Positions 41,594-51,016 of a DNA stretch of 64,000 nucleotides are shown here, in pieces (positions within the stretch are counted from its first letter, which is position 1; every line of letters starts with the position of its first letter). The position numbers and the translations under genes were made by a program. The stretch spans positions 34,884 to 98,883 of the forward strand of contig JAFZEX010000024.1 in assembly GCA_017560425.1 (NCBI GenBank), written 5' to 3'. Source of the stretch: Alistipes sp. Lineage in GTDB: Bacteria > Bacteroidota > Bacteroidia > Bacteroidales > Rikenellaceae. The notes under the pieces were generated by a model. The model had not been told where the DNA came from, searched no databases, and saw only the letters and a list, made by a program, of their open reading frames with translations.

Positions 41594-43042
41594 TTATCTC
41601 TTGTTTAGCTCAGCGTCGAAAGTCTTCTTGCCATCGCCATAAGCGGTGTGAACACTTGGACCTGAGATACAGCCACCGTCGCAGACCATAACCTCGATGA
41701 ACTGTGCTGGAGCCTTGCCGGTCTTGCCGTAAGCCTTCAACAAACCAACGTTCTTCTTGTTAAGACCAGCGATCTGCAATGTTGTGAAGTCGAGCTTGCC
41801 AGCAACCAACTCCTTAACAGCAGCCGTAACACCACCATTCTCAGCGAAGCCGTGTGCTGAGCGGCGTGATGCGCAGTCGATAGCGTGAACGTTAGCCTCG
41901 CCAAGCTCGATGTTCATACCGCCGAGGATAGCGTGTACCTCCTCGTAAGTGAGCACGAAATCAACCTTGCCCTGAAGATCCTCACGGCGAGCCTCCTTGC
42001 GCTTAGCGATACATGGACCTACGAATACAACCTTAGCGTTAGGATACTTCTCACGCACGAGGTCGGCAGTGTAGACCATTGGAGAGTAGGTCGATGAGAT
42101 ATACTTCTGAAGCTCTGGAGCGTGCTTGCGTGCCATCTCCATGTATGAAGGACAGCAAGATGTGGTCATGAATGGCTGACCCTCCTCCATCTTCTCTGCA
42201 AACTCGTGAGTCTCCTTCTCGGTAGTGATCTCAGCACCACGAGCCACCTCAACAACATCCTTGAAGCCGATAGCCTTGATAGCGCCATATACCTGCTCAG
42301 TAGGTACGTTGTACTGTGATAGGATTGATGGAGCAACGATAGCTACAACCTCCTCGCCACGACGGATAGACTCCAAGATGTCGAATACCTGAGAGATCTC
42401 GAAGATAGCGCCGAAAGGACAAGCGTTCATACACTTACCGCAGTAGATACACTTGTTCTCGTCGATATGCTCTACGCCATACTCGTCCTTAGAGATTGCG
42501 CCAACAGGGCAAGCCTCCTCACATGGAACAGGGATATAAACGATAGCGTGGTATGGACAAGCGTTGAAACACTTACCGCAGCTGATACAGATCTTGTGGT
42601 TGATCTTACCCTGCGATGTCTCTGGGTCGAACTCGATAGCATTCTTAGGACAAGCATGCTCACAAGCACGAGCTACACAGCCACGGCAGAGGTTTGTGAT
42701 GTCGTAGTTGGTGCGAACACATGATGAACAAGCCTCGTCGATAACACACATGATGTTATCCTTGATCTGCTTGCGGTCGAGAGCCATCTTTGCATAAGCC
42801 GATAGTGGCATTAGCTCGTCAGTCTCATCGGTCATGTCGTAACCCAACAATGGGAGCGACTTGTACTTCCATACTGCACGCTCCTTGTGGATACAGCAGC
42901 GACCACGCACCTGCGAGTTGCGGGGGCTAAACTCAATGGGTACTCGGTCGATTTTCTCAACGAGTGCACCCTCATTCCAGAGGCCCACAAGCTTTGTGAG
43001 AAGTCTCTGGCGTACGATCATTACGTTATTTTTAATTGCCAT
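41594..43042 (-). CDS. hydA: [FeFe]-hydrogenase, group B-like, ferredoxin-linked
   Basis: The 482-residue enzyme interconverts protons and H2. The N-terminal half is rich in Cys clusters (4Fe-4S sites near residues 99-131, 152-163, 174-179 and 198-208). The H-cluster domain carries L1 'TSCCPSY' (294-300), L2 'GPCIAKRKE' (342-350) and L3 'EVMVCDGGCISG' (450-461); all four cluster-ligating Cys are present (C296, C344, C454, C458). L2 begins G-P-C and L3 lacks the GGGQP tail, which is how group B enzymes differ from group A. Its maturases follow in order E, G, F. Ferredoxin-linked H2 evolution is inferred; no partner oxidoreductase is in the window. Confidence 0.9.
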   Translation of the reverse strand: MAIKNNVMIVRQRLLTKLVGLWNEGALVEKIDRVPIEFSPRNSQVRGRCCIHKERAVWKYKSLPLLGYDMTDETDELMPLSAYAKMALDRKQIKDNIMCVIDEACSSCVRTNYDITNLCRGCVARACEHACPKNAIEFDPETSQGKINHKICISCGKCFNACPYHAIVYIPVPCEEACPVGAISKDEYGVEHIDENKCIYCGKCMNACPFGAIFEISQVFDILESIRRGEEVVAIVAPSILSQYNVPTEQVYGAIKAIGFKDVVEVARGAEITTEKETHEFAEKMEEGQPFMTTSCCPSYMEMARKHAPELQKYISSTYSPMVYTADLVREKYPNAKVVFVGPCIAKRKEARREDLQGKVDFVLTYEEVHAILGGMNIELGEANVHAIDCASRRSAHGFAENGGVTAAVKELVAGKLDFTTLQIAGLNKKNVGLLKAYGKTGKAPAQFIEVMVCDGGCISGPSVHTAYGDGKKTFDAELNKR

Positions 43043-43070
43043 ACGAGTGATGTTATAAATAATATTTGAG

Positions 43071-43102
43071 CAAAGATAATGATTTTTGCGCTAAAAACGC
43101 AA
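43071..43102 (-). promoter_or_regulatory. hydA promoter with an internal palindrome
   Basis: On the minus strand a TTG core (43102-43100) lies 21 nt before TATCTTTG (43078-43071). A 17-nt palindrome TTGCG-N7-CGCAA (43086-43102) occupies the -33/-7 spacer, a place where a repressor or FNR-like factor could bind. Confidence 0.55.
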
Positions 43103-43137
43103 TTTATTGAGCTATTTTTTATGTTTCCACAAAGAAT

Positions 43138-44085
43138 TTATCTGCCACTTAGGGAGCATAGGTCGCCCTGCGTTGCGTTTAATGCACTCATCTTGCTGAT
43201 AATCATAGACCTGAGTGTGTCGATGCGCACGCCACCAAGAGGCGAGTGAAGAAGTAGGTTGCGGGGTGCTTGCGAGGCAAAACGCTCTATGGCGATTGTG
43301 GGGTCGAGGTGGCGGATAATGTCGATAATTAAGAGGGCGTACTCCTCTGTTGTGATGTTGTTTAGCGCAAAGCGCTCGGGGTGTAATGTCCACTCCTTGG
43401 CCATTGCCGTCGAGCGATATATCTGCAACTGATGAAACTTAATGAAGCTTAGCCCGAGGCTATTTATTGCCTCGGTTTGCTCAACGAGGTGCTCACGGCT
43501 CTCGCCCGGAAGCCCGAGTATGAAGTGTGCGCCCACGTCGATGTTTCGCCTACGAGTTTCTGCCACGGCAAGCTCGGCATCGGCAAACGAGTGACCACGA
43601 TTTACGTGGTGTAGTGTGGTGTCGAGCGTAGACTCTATGCCATACTCCACGGCAACATATTTGCGTGTGGCAATATCGGCTAAAAGGTCGAGGATTTCGG
43701 AACTGATGCAGTCGGGGCGAGTGCCTATGATTATGCCCGATATTTTGGGGTGATTAATAGCCTCAAAATATAGTTTGCGGAGTGTGTCAATAGGTGCGTG
43801 CGTATTTGTACCCGACTGAAAATAGGCAATATAGTGGTCGGCGGTGCGGCCACGAGATGTGTGAAATGCTATGCCTTGGTCTATCTGCTCGGTTATGGTG
43901 TGTGCCTCTCGGCAGTACGATGGCGAAAATGCCTCGTTAAGACAAAAAGTGCAGCCGCCATGAGCTATCGTTCCATCACGGTTTGGACAGCTCAGGGCGG
44001 CATCTATTGCAAGCTTCTGAACACGACCACCAAGCCTCTGACGCATGGCGTTGCCGTAGTCGTTGAATGGTAGCATCGTGCTCAA
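43138..44085 (-). CDS. YhcC-like radical SAM protein (TIGR01212 family)
   Basis: The 315-residue radical SAM protein opens with 'FNDYGNAMRQRLGGRVQKLAID' and has the family's long-spaced cluster motif 'CPNRDGTIAHGGCTFC' (C-x12-C-x2-C rather than C-x3-C-x2-C). 'FSPSYC', 'AYFQSGTNTHAPI', 'EYGIESTLDTTL' and 'LGLPGESREHLV' all match this family. Its true reaction is unresolved as far as I recall. It is 9 nt downstream of tsaD and probably cotranscribed, which could hint at tRNA modification, but that is only inference. Confidence 0.88.
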   Translation of the reverse strand: MSTMLPFNDYGNAMRQRLGGRVQKLAIDAALSCPNRDGTIAHGGCTFCLNEAFSPSYCREAHTITEQIDQGIAFHTSRGRTADHYIAYFQSGTNTHAPIDTLRKLYFEAINHPKISGIIIGTRPDCISSEILDLLADIATRKYVAVEYGIESTLDTTLHHVNRGHSFADAELAVAETRRRNIDVGAHFILGLPGESREHLVEQTEAINSLGLSFIKFHQLQIYRSTAMAKEWTLHPERFALNNITTEEYALLIIDIIRHLDPTIAIERFASQAPRNLLLHSPLGGVRIDTLRSMIISKMSALNATQGDLCSLSGR

Positions 44086-44094
44086 AATCTTCGA

Positions 44095-45120
44095 TTATAG
44101 GTCTTGGATACGAGCCACAGGCGATACGTCGAGCGACGATAGCTCGCCTGTCATGTAGCGGTAGTAGCCCGCCACGGCAATCATGGCGGCGTTGTCGGTC
44201 GTAAACTTAAGCTCGGGGAGGAATGTGCGCCAGCCACGACGCTTGCCTGCCTCCATGATTGCATTGCGCAAGCCCGAGTTTGCTGATACGCCACCAGCAA
44301 TGGCTATGTCCTTGATTCCCGTAGACTTAGAGGCTTTGATAAGCTTGTCGAGGAGTATCTCGATGATGGTGTTCTGCAACGATGCGCAGAGGTCTGCTTT
44401 GTTCTCCTCAACAAAGTTTGGATTCTCCTTTACGGCATCACGCAAGGTGTAGAGGAACGAGGTCTTGAGACCCGAGAACGAGTAGTCGAACTCGCCCTCG
44501 ACGTGTGGCTTCGCAAACTTAAACGCTTTTGCGTTGCCCTCCTTTGCCAAGCGGTCGATAATAGGGCCGCCAGGGTAGGGTAACCCCATCACCTTGGCGC
44601 ACTTGTCGAATGCCTCGCCCGCAGCGTCGTCGATGGTTGTGCCGATGATCTCCATCTTGTTTGGCGAATCGACACGCACAATCTGAGTATGGCCACCACT
44701 CACCAACAAGCACAAGAATGGGAAGTCGGGGTGTGGGAGCTCTCTGTCGGGCATATCCACGAAATGCGAGAGGATGTGTCCCTGAAGGTGATTAACCTCA
44801 ACAAGCGGAATGTTGTTGGCAATAGATAGTCCCTTGGCAAACGACACGCCCACAAGCAGTGAGCCGAGCAGGCCGGGACCACGGGTAAATGCTATGGCAT
44901 CGACTTTGTCGATGGTTATTCCAGCCTCCTTGAGTGCTGTATCAACAACGGGAATGATATTTTGCTGATGGGCACGTGAGGCAAGCTCGGGAATTACTCC
45001 TCCATACTTCTGATGTACTGCCTGTGAGGCAATTACGTTCGATAGAAGTGTGGTGTTGCGTAGTACCGCAGCCGATGTGTCGTCGCATGATGACTCGATG
45101 CCAAGTATTGTAATATCCAT
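44095..45120 (-). CDS. tsaD: tRNA N6-threonylcarbamoyladenosine transferase
   Basis: The 341-residue Kae1/TsaD protein makes t6A37 in ANN-decoding tRNAs with TsaB and TsaE. ASKHA-fold motifs are visible: 'ILGIESSCDDTSAAVL', metal-binding 'VNHLQGHILSHF' (H-x3-H), 'LLVSGGHTQIVRV', and 'IAGGVSANSGLR' plus 'TDNAAMIAVAGYY'. Length and start are standard. It is divergent from tamB. No TAnnTTTG is seen upstream on this strand. Confidence 0.96.
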   Translation of the reverse strand: MDITILGIESSCDDTSAAVLRNTTLLSNVIASQAVHQKYGGVIPELASRAHQQNIIPVVDTALKEAGITIDKVDAIAFTRGPGLLGSLLVGVSFAKGLSIANNIPLVEVNHLQGHILSHFVDMPDRELPHPDFPFLCLLVSGGHTQIVRVDSPNKMEIIGTTIDDAAGEAFDKCAKVMGLPYPGGPIIDRLAKEGNAKAFKFAKPHVEGEFDYSFSGLKTSFLYTLRDAVKENPNFVEENKADLCASLQNTIIEILLDKLIKASKSTGIKDIAIAGGVSANSGLRNAIMEAGKRRGWRTFLPELKFTTDNAAMIAVAGYYRYMTGELSSLDVSPVARIQDL

Positions 45121-45160
45121 TTTTTATTGCAAATCTTTTCTATTTTAATAGAAAAATTAT

Positions 45161-45168
45161 TACTTTTG
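45161..45168 (+). promoter_or_regulatory. -7 element upstream of tamB
   Basis: TACTTTTG, 44 nt before the chosen tamB ATG at 45213. The -33 region is not clear. Confidence 0.5.
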
Positions 45169-45212
45169 TAGGTTAATTGTTATGTAGGGTATTAGTCCCA
45201 CAACCTGTTTCA

Positions 45213-48200
45213 ATGCGCAAAGTTATAAAAATATTGGCAATGATGGTATCAGCAATCGTTTTGTTGTTGATATTTTTGCCTATTGCCCTAACTTTGATAC
45301 TCAGCATTGACCAGGTGCAAAACCGAATTGTGCAGCGTGCCTCGACCTATGTGAGCGAGAGGCTCGAGACAAGGGTGGCCATCGGCCGCATCCGCATCGA
45401 CCTACTCTCGAAGGTGCACATCTACGACTTCTATGTCGAGGATCCCGAGCGTGACACGCTACTATATGTGAACGAGGCTGCGGCTAACATCACCAGCCTA
45501 AATGTCAAGCAAGATGGCTTGATGCTTAGCAATGTCGAGGTCAAGGGTGCTGAGTTCAATATTCGTGAGATGCCCTCGGGCGAGCTTAACATTCGACCTA
45601 TTGTCCGCCGCCTAACCAAGCAAAATTCCGAGGGTGGCTTCCGCCTATATATCGACGACATATATGCTCGTGAGAGCCGCTTTAGATATGAGCGTCTGGA
45701 GCATCGTAACCCTGTCTATGGTGTCGATTACTACGACATGGATATTCACAACATCGACTGCCACTTGCGGAACTTCAAGGTTATGTCGGGGGGTGTTGTC
45801 TCGGCAACCATCGACGAGCTGTATGCCAAGGAGCGTAGTGGCTTCGAGCTGCTCGACCTCGCTGGACGTTTCAAGGTGGATAAGGGCGTTATCGCCTTTA
45901 AGGAGCTCAAGGCACGCACCGAGCTCTCGCAGGTGCATATCCCGATGTTTGTGATCGATGGTGAGAATTGGGAGGAGTATCGTGACTATATCAATAATGT
46001 AGATATGCGTGGCGAGGTTCGCAACTCGTCGCTCTCGACCTACGACCTTGGCTTCTTCTCGCCTGGAGTGCGTGATTGGGGCTTAGAGCTATTCGATGTT
46101 GATGGTAGCTTTAAGGGCGTTGTTAGCGACTTCGAGGCAGAGATTAGGCATGCCATGATTGGTCGTGAGACCATCATCGAGGCCGACCTTCACATCATTG
46201 GCATTCCAGAGTGGCAGACATCGGAGTATATCATTGGCGTGAAAAATCTGCATACCACATCTTCCGATGTCGAGCTACTAACACATAGTGTTACGGGCAA
46301 GCCGCTTAATCGCAAGGCCCTCGACATTGTTCGCAACCTGCGTAACTTCGATGTGCGAGGCACGTTTGGTGGCGAGCTCACGTCGTTCCGCACCACAGGA
46401 AATATCTTAACGTCGCAGGGACGCATATCGGCAGATGTTAATCTACACCGTGTAGCCGCTAAGAACTACCACATACGAGGCATGGTCGATACCGATGACC
46501 TCCACCTTGGTAACATCCTCGACATAAACAAGCTCGGACGACTCACCTCGCACATCGTTGCCGATGGCTCGGTGGGTGGTAGTGTGGTTGCCGATGTTGC
46601 TGTTAGGGTTAATAGCGTTGGCTTGGGTCGCCAAATGTTTAAGAATATCGAGGGTAAGGGTACTATCGATAGAGATACCTACGAGGCAAATGTGGTGTCG
46701 AAAGACCCTAACTTGAGATTTGACCTTAACTCTATCATCGATCTTGCACGCCCAATACCATCGTACGAGTTTATGCTCAACCTCGAGCGTGCCGACCTCC
46801 ATGCCTTGGGCATCAACAAGCGCGACTCGCTCTCTGTGGCATCGTTGCAGATGGGTGTTGGTGTCGAGGGTCACACCTTCGACGAGCTCGATGGTAGCGT
46901 GAGCGTTGTTAATATGCGCTATTTGTATCCTGGTGGCGAGCTATGCTCCGATAGGCTTAATGCCGATATTAGGGAGTACGACCAGCGCAAGGACGTAACC
47001 ATCAAGTCGGACTTTGTCGATGTTGAGCTTCAGAGTCAGGCAAGCTACAAGGATATTGTAAGCTACATTCACGGTGCCCTCAAGCACTATGTGCCACTGC
47101 TCTACGATAGCGATGCTCAGGTTGAGGCGAAGCCGCACGACACACATGGCACGAGCTACGACTACTCGATGCTGACGATAAACACGCACGAGAACCTCAA
47201 TAACCTGCTTGCCGCCATCACGGGCGACCTGCTTGTTGCCCCCGACACCGAGCTGTCGATGGTGTTTAGTCCGCAGAACAACCACCTTGCACTCAAGCTT
47301 GGCTCCGAGGCATTGGAGTATAAGGGTGTGATACTTGCCGACACGAAGGTCGATGTTAAGAACAACAAAGACTCTTTGTTAATGTGGCTAAATTCCGACA
47401 TGGTGTACCTCGGCTCACGCAAGCTCATGCCTAACTTCAACATCACGGGTGCGGCACACCAAAACCGTATCAACCTCTCGGCAGACTTCAAGGATAAGGA
47501 GAACGACCAGTCGGGACTCTTGGCGATGAATGCGCAGTTCTCACGCAATGCTACGAGTCACCGTCGCTCGATACATGTCGATATTTTGCCGTCGCACTTC
47601 ACTCAAAAAAACACGCAGTGGAAGCTCTATGCTGGAGGTGTAGATATCGACTCGTCACGCATCGCCATCAAGCAGCTGCACATCGCTCGTCCCGAGCAGC
47701 AGCTCATTGTCGATGGTGTGGCATCACGTGATAGGCGTGACTCGATATGCTTGACGCTTGACAACTTCGACCTATCGCCACTCTCGGCATTTAGCTCGAA
47801 GCTCGGCTACCAGCTCACGGCACACTCGAATGGCTACGCTACGATGCGCTCGGCGATGCACAACCCGCAGATTGATGCGCATATCGACCTTAGCGACATA
47901 AAGGTGAATAACCTCGATGTGCCACCACAGATTGTTACATCGAACTGGGATTTCGAGAAGAACCGAGCACATGTGTATATCGTCGATGCCAACTCTCGTG
48001 ACACGCTGATACGTGGCTACTACCAGCCTCAGGGCAACCACTACTATGCGAGGACAAACCTCAAAGAGGTTAAGATGGAGGTGCTGCAGCCATTCCTCAT
48101 AGATATTGTCTCGGATATCAAGGGTACGGCATGTGCCGAGGCTACGCTCCGTGGCCAGGGACGCATGGCGGAGCTCGATGGTTCGGTGGTCATCGACAGC

Positions 48201-49748
48201 CTTGATGTGCATGTCGATTATCTCAACACTCGCTATAAGGCCCCTGCGGGTAAGGTAGATATTGTCAAGAACCACTTTATCGCCGACAAGATTCCGGTGT
48301 TCGACGCCGAGGGAAATAGGGGATACTACTCTATGGACATTGGCCTCGACCACTTGTCGAATATCACATATAGCATCGATATCGATGCCAAGGATATGCT
48401 CGTGCTCGACACCCATGCCAAGGATAACGACTTGTTCTATGGACACGTCTATGCCTCGGGACGAGCATCGTTTAGGGGCGATAAGCGAGGCATGAAGATG
48501 GATGTTGTGGGAACAAGCTCCGACAACTCTAAGTTCTACATGCCGCTCACGGGTAAGGAGGATGTGTCGTATGCCGACTTCGTGAAGTTTAAGGAGCCTG
48601 AGGCAGCAACCATCGACACCACCCGCTTTATCACCCGCCGTATGATGGCTTACGAGCGTAAGAACCGTATATCGAGCAGCTCCGATGGCATGATGGATAT
48701 GGATATATCGCTCAACATCTTGCCAAATATCGAGGTGCAGCTCGTTATCGACCCTACCGTGGGCGATATCATCAAGGGTAAGGGCTCGGGACAGATTGCC
48801 ATGCGCATTGTGCCTAAGGCTAACCTCTTCGAGATGAGTGGCGACTACACCATCTCGGAGGGTACATACCTCTTCACGCTGCAAAATGTTATTAACAAGC
48901 TCTTTACTGTGGAGCCCGGCTCAACAATAAAGTGGACGGGTGATCCGTTGGGTGCTGAGCTCGATATCGATGCGGTGTATAGCACCAAGGCATCGCTCAA
49001 GCCGCTGCTCGGCAACTCGATGCAGGGTGTAGACATTGCTCGTGCTGTGCCCGTAAACTGCTATATCAACCTCACGGGCGAGCTTATGAAGCCCGACGTG
49101 AGCTTCGATGTTGATGTGCCAAACGTAGCCCCCGAGATTCAGACTATCGTCAAGTCGTCGCTCAACGACCAGCAGGCTATCGCCACGCAGATGTTCTGGC
49201 TGCTTGCTGCCAACACCTTCTCGGCAGAGGATACGAGTGCCATGGGTGCTTCACTCTCTGCTACCACGGGCTTTGAGCTGCTGTCAAACCAGCTTAGCAA
49301 TTGGCTCTCGGGCGACAAATTCAACATCACCTTGCGCTACCGACCACGTACCGACCTTACGGGCGACGAGGTAGACTTCGGCTTCTCGAAGAGCTGGTTT
49401 AACAACCGTCTGCTTGTCGAGGTTGAGGGTGGTTATCTCTCAGATGCTGCGAAGCAGACCACGCAGAATGCCTCGAACTTCATTGCCGAGGGCTTCATAT
49501 CGTGGCTCATCGACCCCGAGGGTGTCTTCCGCCTCAAGGGCTTCACGCAGACTATCGACCGCTATGGTGAGAACCAGGGTCTTCAGGAGTCGGGCGTAGG
49601 TTTCTACTGCCGAGAGAGCTTCAACACCTTCAAGGAGCTATATCAGAAGTGGAGTCTTCGTTTTAAGAATAGCGAGGGCAAGAAGAGACGTGAGCAGAGA
49701 CGACAAGAGCGAAAGGGCGAGAAGCAAGATACTATAACCCTGGACTAA
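45213..49748 (+). CDS. tamB: TamB/AsmA-like outer-membrane assembly protein (DUF490)
   Basis: I start at the ATG at 45213 (MRKVIKILAMMVSAIVLLL); upstream non-ATG codons would precede a natural membrane anchor. The 1511-residue protein has an N-terminal transmembrane helix (about 10-32), a long beta-helical lipid-groove region, and a C-terminal DUF490/TamB domain ('VQLVIDPTVGDIIKGKGSG', 'FEMSGDYTISEGTYLFTL', then 'NRLLVEVEGGYLSD' near the end). It spans the periplasm and supports beta-barrel assembly or phospholipid transport to the outer membrane. It ends in a short basic tail. A TamA partner is not in the window. The ExbB gene follows after 67 nt. Confidence 0.92.
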   Translation: MRKVIKILAMMVSAIVLLLIFLPIALTLILSIDQVQNRIVQRASTYVSERLETRVAIGRIRIDLLSKVHIYDFYVEDPERDTLLYVNEAAANITSLNVKQDGLMLSNVEVKGAEFNIREMPSGELNIRPIVRRLTKQNSEGGFRLYIDDIYARESRFRYERLEHRNPVYGVDYYDMDIHNIDCHLRNFKVMSGGVVSATIDELYAKERSGFELLDLAGRFKVDKGVIAFKELKARTELSQVHIPMFVIDGENWEEYRDYINNVDMRGEVRNSSLSTYDLGFFSPGVRDWGLELFDVDGSFKGVVSDFEAEIRHAMIGRETIIEADLHIIGIPEWQTSEYIIGVKNLHTTSSDVELLTHSVTGKPLNRKALDIVRNLRNFDVRGTFGGELTSFRTTGNILTSQGRISADVNLHRVAAKNYHIRGMVDTDDLHLGNILDINKLGRLTSHIVADGSVGGSVVADVAVRVNSVGLGRQMFKNIEGKGTIDRDTYEANVVSKDPNLRFDLNSIIDLARPIPSYEFMLNLERADLHALGINKRDSLSVASLQMGVGVEGHTFDELDGSVSVVNMRYLYPGGELCSDRLNADIREYDQRKDVTIKSDFVDVELQSQASYKDIVSYIHGALKHYVPLLYDSDAQVEAKPHDTHGTSYDYSMLTINTHENLNNLLAAITGDLLVAPDTELSMVFSPQNNHLALKLGSEALEYKGVILADTKVDVKNNKDSLLMWLNSDMVYLGSRKLMPNFNITGAAHQNRINLSADFKDKENDQSGLLAMNAQFSRNATSHRRSIHVDILPSHFTQKNTQWKLYAGGVDIDSSRIAIKQLHIARPEQQLIVDGVASRDRRDSICLTLDNFDLSPLSAFSSKLGYQLTAHSNGYATMRSAMHNPQIDAHIDLSDIKVNNLDVPPQIVTSNWDFEKNRAHVYIVDANSRDTLIRGYYQPQGNHYYARTNLKEVKMEVLQPFLIDIVSDIKGTACAEATLRGQGRMAELDGSVVIDSLDVHVDYLNTRYKAPAGKVDIVKNHFIADKIPVFDAEGNRGYYSMDIGLDHLSNITYSIDIDAKDMLVLDTHAKDNDLFYGHVYASGRASFRGDKRGMKMDVVGTSSDNSKFYMPLTGKEDVSYADFVKFKEPEAATIDTTRFITRRMMAYERKNRISSSSDGMMDMDISLNILPNIEVQLVIDPTVGDIIKGKGSGQIAMRIVPKANLFEMSGDYTISEGTYLFTLQNVINKLFTVEPGSTIKWTGDPLGAELDIDAVYSTKASLKPLLGNSMQGVDIARAVPVNCYINLTGELMKPDVSFDVDVPNVAPEIQTIVKSSLNDQQAIATQMFWLLAANTFSAEDTSAMGASLSATTGFELLSNQLSNWLSGDKFNITLRYRPRTDLTGDEVDFGFSKSWFNNRLLVEVEGGYLSDAAKQTTQNASNFIAEGFISWLIDPEGVFRLKGFTQTIDRYGENQGLQESGVGFYCRESFNTFKELYQKWSLRFKNSEGKKRREQRRQERKGEKQDTITLD

Positions 49749-49815
49749 AACGTTTAGTTGCAAACAGAAGATAACGAATACAAAATAATTAATAACTAAA
49801 ACCTTACTTAAAATC

Positions 49816-50538
49816 ATGATTAATTTGCTTACAGTTGCACCTGCCGAGCAGGTGATGGATGCTGCTGAGAATCCAGCAGCTGAGACTACGGTAAACCAAA
49901 CCTCGGAGAACCTTTCTATTAGCTTTTGGGAGCTATTCTCGAGTGGTGGTTGGCTAATGTGGGTGCTTGTGGCTTTGGCTGCAGTGATGATCTTCATCTT
50001 CGTTGAGCGCTTCATCGCTATCCGCAAGGCAACGCAGATCGACAAGAACTTCATGAACCGCATTCGTGACTATATCCTCGAGGGCAACATCAACTCGGCT
50101 ATCGACCTATGCCGTCGCACCGACTCGCCATTTGCTCGCATGATCGAGAAGGGCATCGAGCGTATCGGCCGTCCTATGAGCGACATTCAGACAGCTATCG
50201 AGAATGTGGCAAATGTTGAGGTTGCTAAGATGGAGACAGGTCTTCCATGGTTGGCATCTATCGCTGGTGGTGCCCCAATGATCGGTTTCTTGGGTACTGT
50301 AACAGGTATGGTGCAGGTCTTCATCGACATGTCGGCAAATCAGAGCGGTGGCATCGAGCTTGCTCAGCTCTCAGCAGGTATGTACGTTGCGATGGTTACT
50401 ACCGTGGGTGGTCTTATCGTGGGTATCCCTGCATACTTTGCTCACAACTACCTTGTAGCACGTGTCGAGAAGATGGTGTTCCGCATGGAGGCTACCACAA
50501 TTGCATTTATGGATATCTTGAACCAGCCTGTAAAATAG
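49816..50538 (+). CDS. exbB: MotA/TolQ/ExbB proton channel protein
   Basis: The 240-residue inner-membrane protein has three transmembrane helices (about 45-67, 145-170, 190-215). 'ASIAGGAPMIGFLGTVTGMVQVF' is the standard ExbB/TolQ pore motif, and 'LAQLSAGMYVAMVTTVGGLIVGIPAYF' covers the last helix. With ExbD it would use the proton gradient to energise TonB. It is followed by exbD after 7 nt. Confidence 0.93.
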   Translation: MINLLTVAPAEQVMDAAENPAAETTVNQTSENLSISFWELFSSGGWLMWVLVALAAVMIFIFVERFIAIRKATQIDKNFMNRIRDYILEGNINSAIDLCRRTDSPFARMIEKGIERIGRPMSDIQTAIENVANVEVAKMETGLPWLASIAGGAPMIGFLGTVTGMVQVFIDMSANQSGGIELAQLSAGMYVAMVTTVGGLIVGIPAYFAHNYLVARVEKMVFRMEATTIAFMDILNQPVK

Positions 50539-50545
50539 TTGAGTT

Positions 50546-51016
50546 ATGGCAATCAAAAGAAGTTCTAAAATTGATTCAAACTTCTCGTCATCGTCGATGA
50601 CCGACCTTATCTTCCTCTTGTTGGTGTTCTTCGTGCTGGCAACAACACTCATCAACCCCAACAACGCTGTGAAGCTAACGTTGCCATCGTCGTCGAGCAC
50701 CATGGGCGACCCCTCGGCAGTATCTATCTCGGTGTTGAGCCGCCCTTCGGGATATGTATATATCTTCAACGGCAAGCAGAACAACCCTTATAACGATGCC
50801 CAGGAGCTCGCAACGGAGCTCAACGCCTACTACGAGTCGAACATGGCAGATACAGGCAAGGCGCTTATCGTGTCGGTGCACTGCGAGAAGGATAATACCA
50901 CTGTCGATGCCTTGCTCACGATTATCGACATGATTAACGATCAGAACAAGGCGGCGGGCGATGTTGCCCCTGGCGTGCAGCGTTATAAGATGGTGTTGGC
51001 AACCGATAAGAAGTAA
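50546..51016 (+). CDS. exbD: ExbD/TolR biopolymer transport protein
   Basis: The 156-residue protein has one N-terminal transmembrane helix (about 18-37) with 'SSMTDLIFLLLVFFVLATT', which carries the membrane Asp required for proton use. A periplasmic domain follows with 'KALIVSVHCEKDNTTVDALLTIIDM'. It works with ExbB and TonB. The stop overlaps the tonB start by one base (TAATG). Confidence 0.92.
   Translation: MAIKRSSKIDSNFSSSSMTDLIFLLLVFFVLATTLINPNNAVKLTLPSSSSTMGDPSAVSISVLSRPSGYVYIFNGKQNNPYNDAQELATELNAYYESNMADTGKALIVSVHCEKDNTTVDALLTIIDMINDQNKAAGDVAPGVQRYKMVLATDKK

Noticed and set aside
45177-45212. Upstream non-ATG start for tamB
   Set aside because: It would add residues before a natural N-terminal membrane helix and lies too close to the -7 box.
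47772-48884. 370-codon minus-strand frame inside tamB
   Set aside because: Antisense shadow; tamB is intact and continuous across it, and the protein has no recognisable motif.
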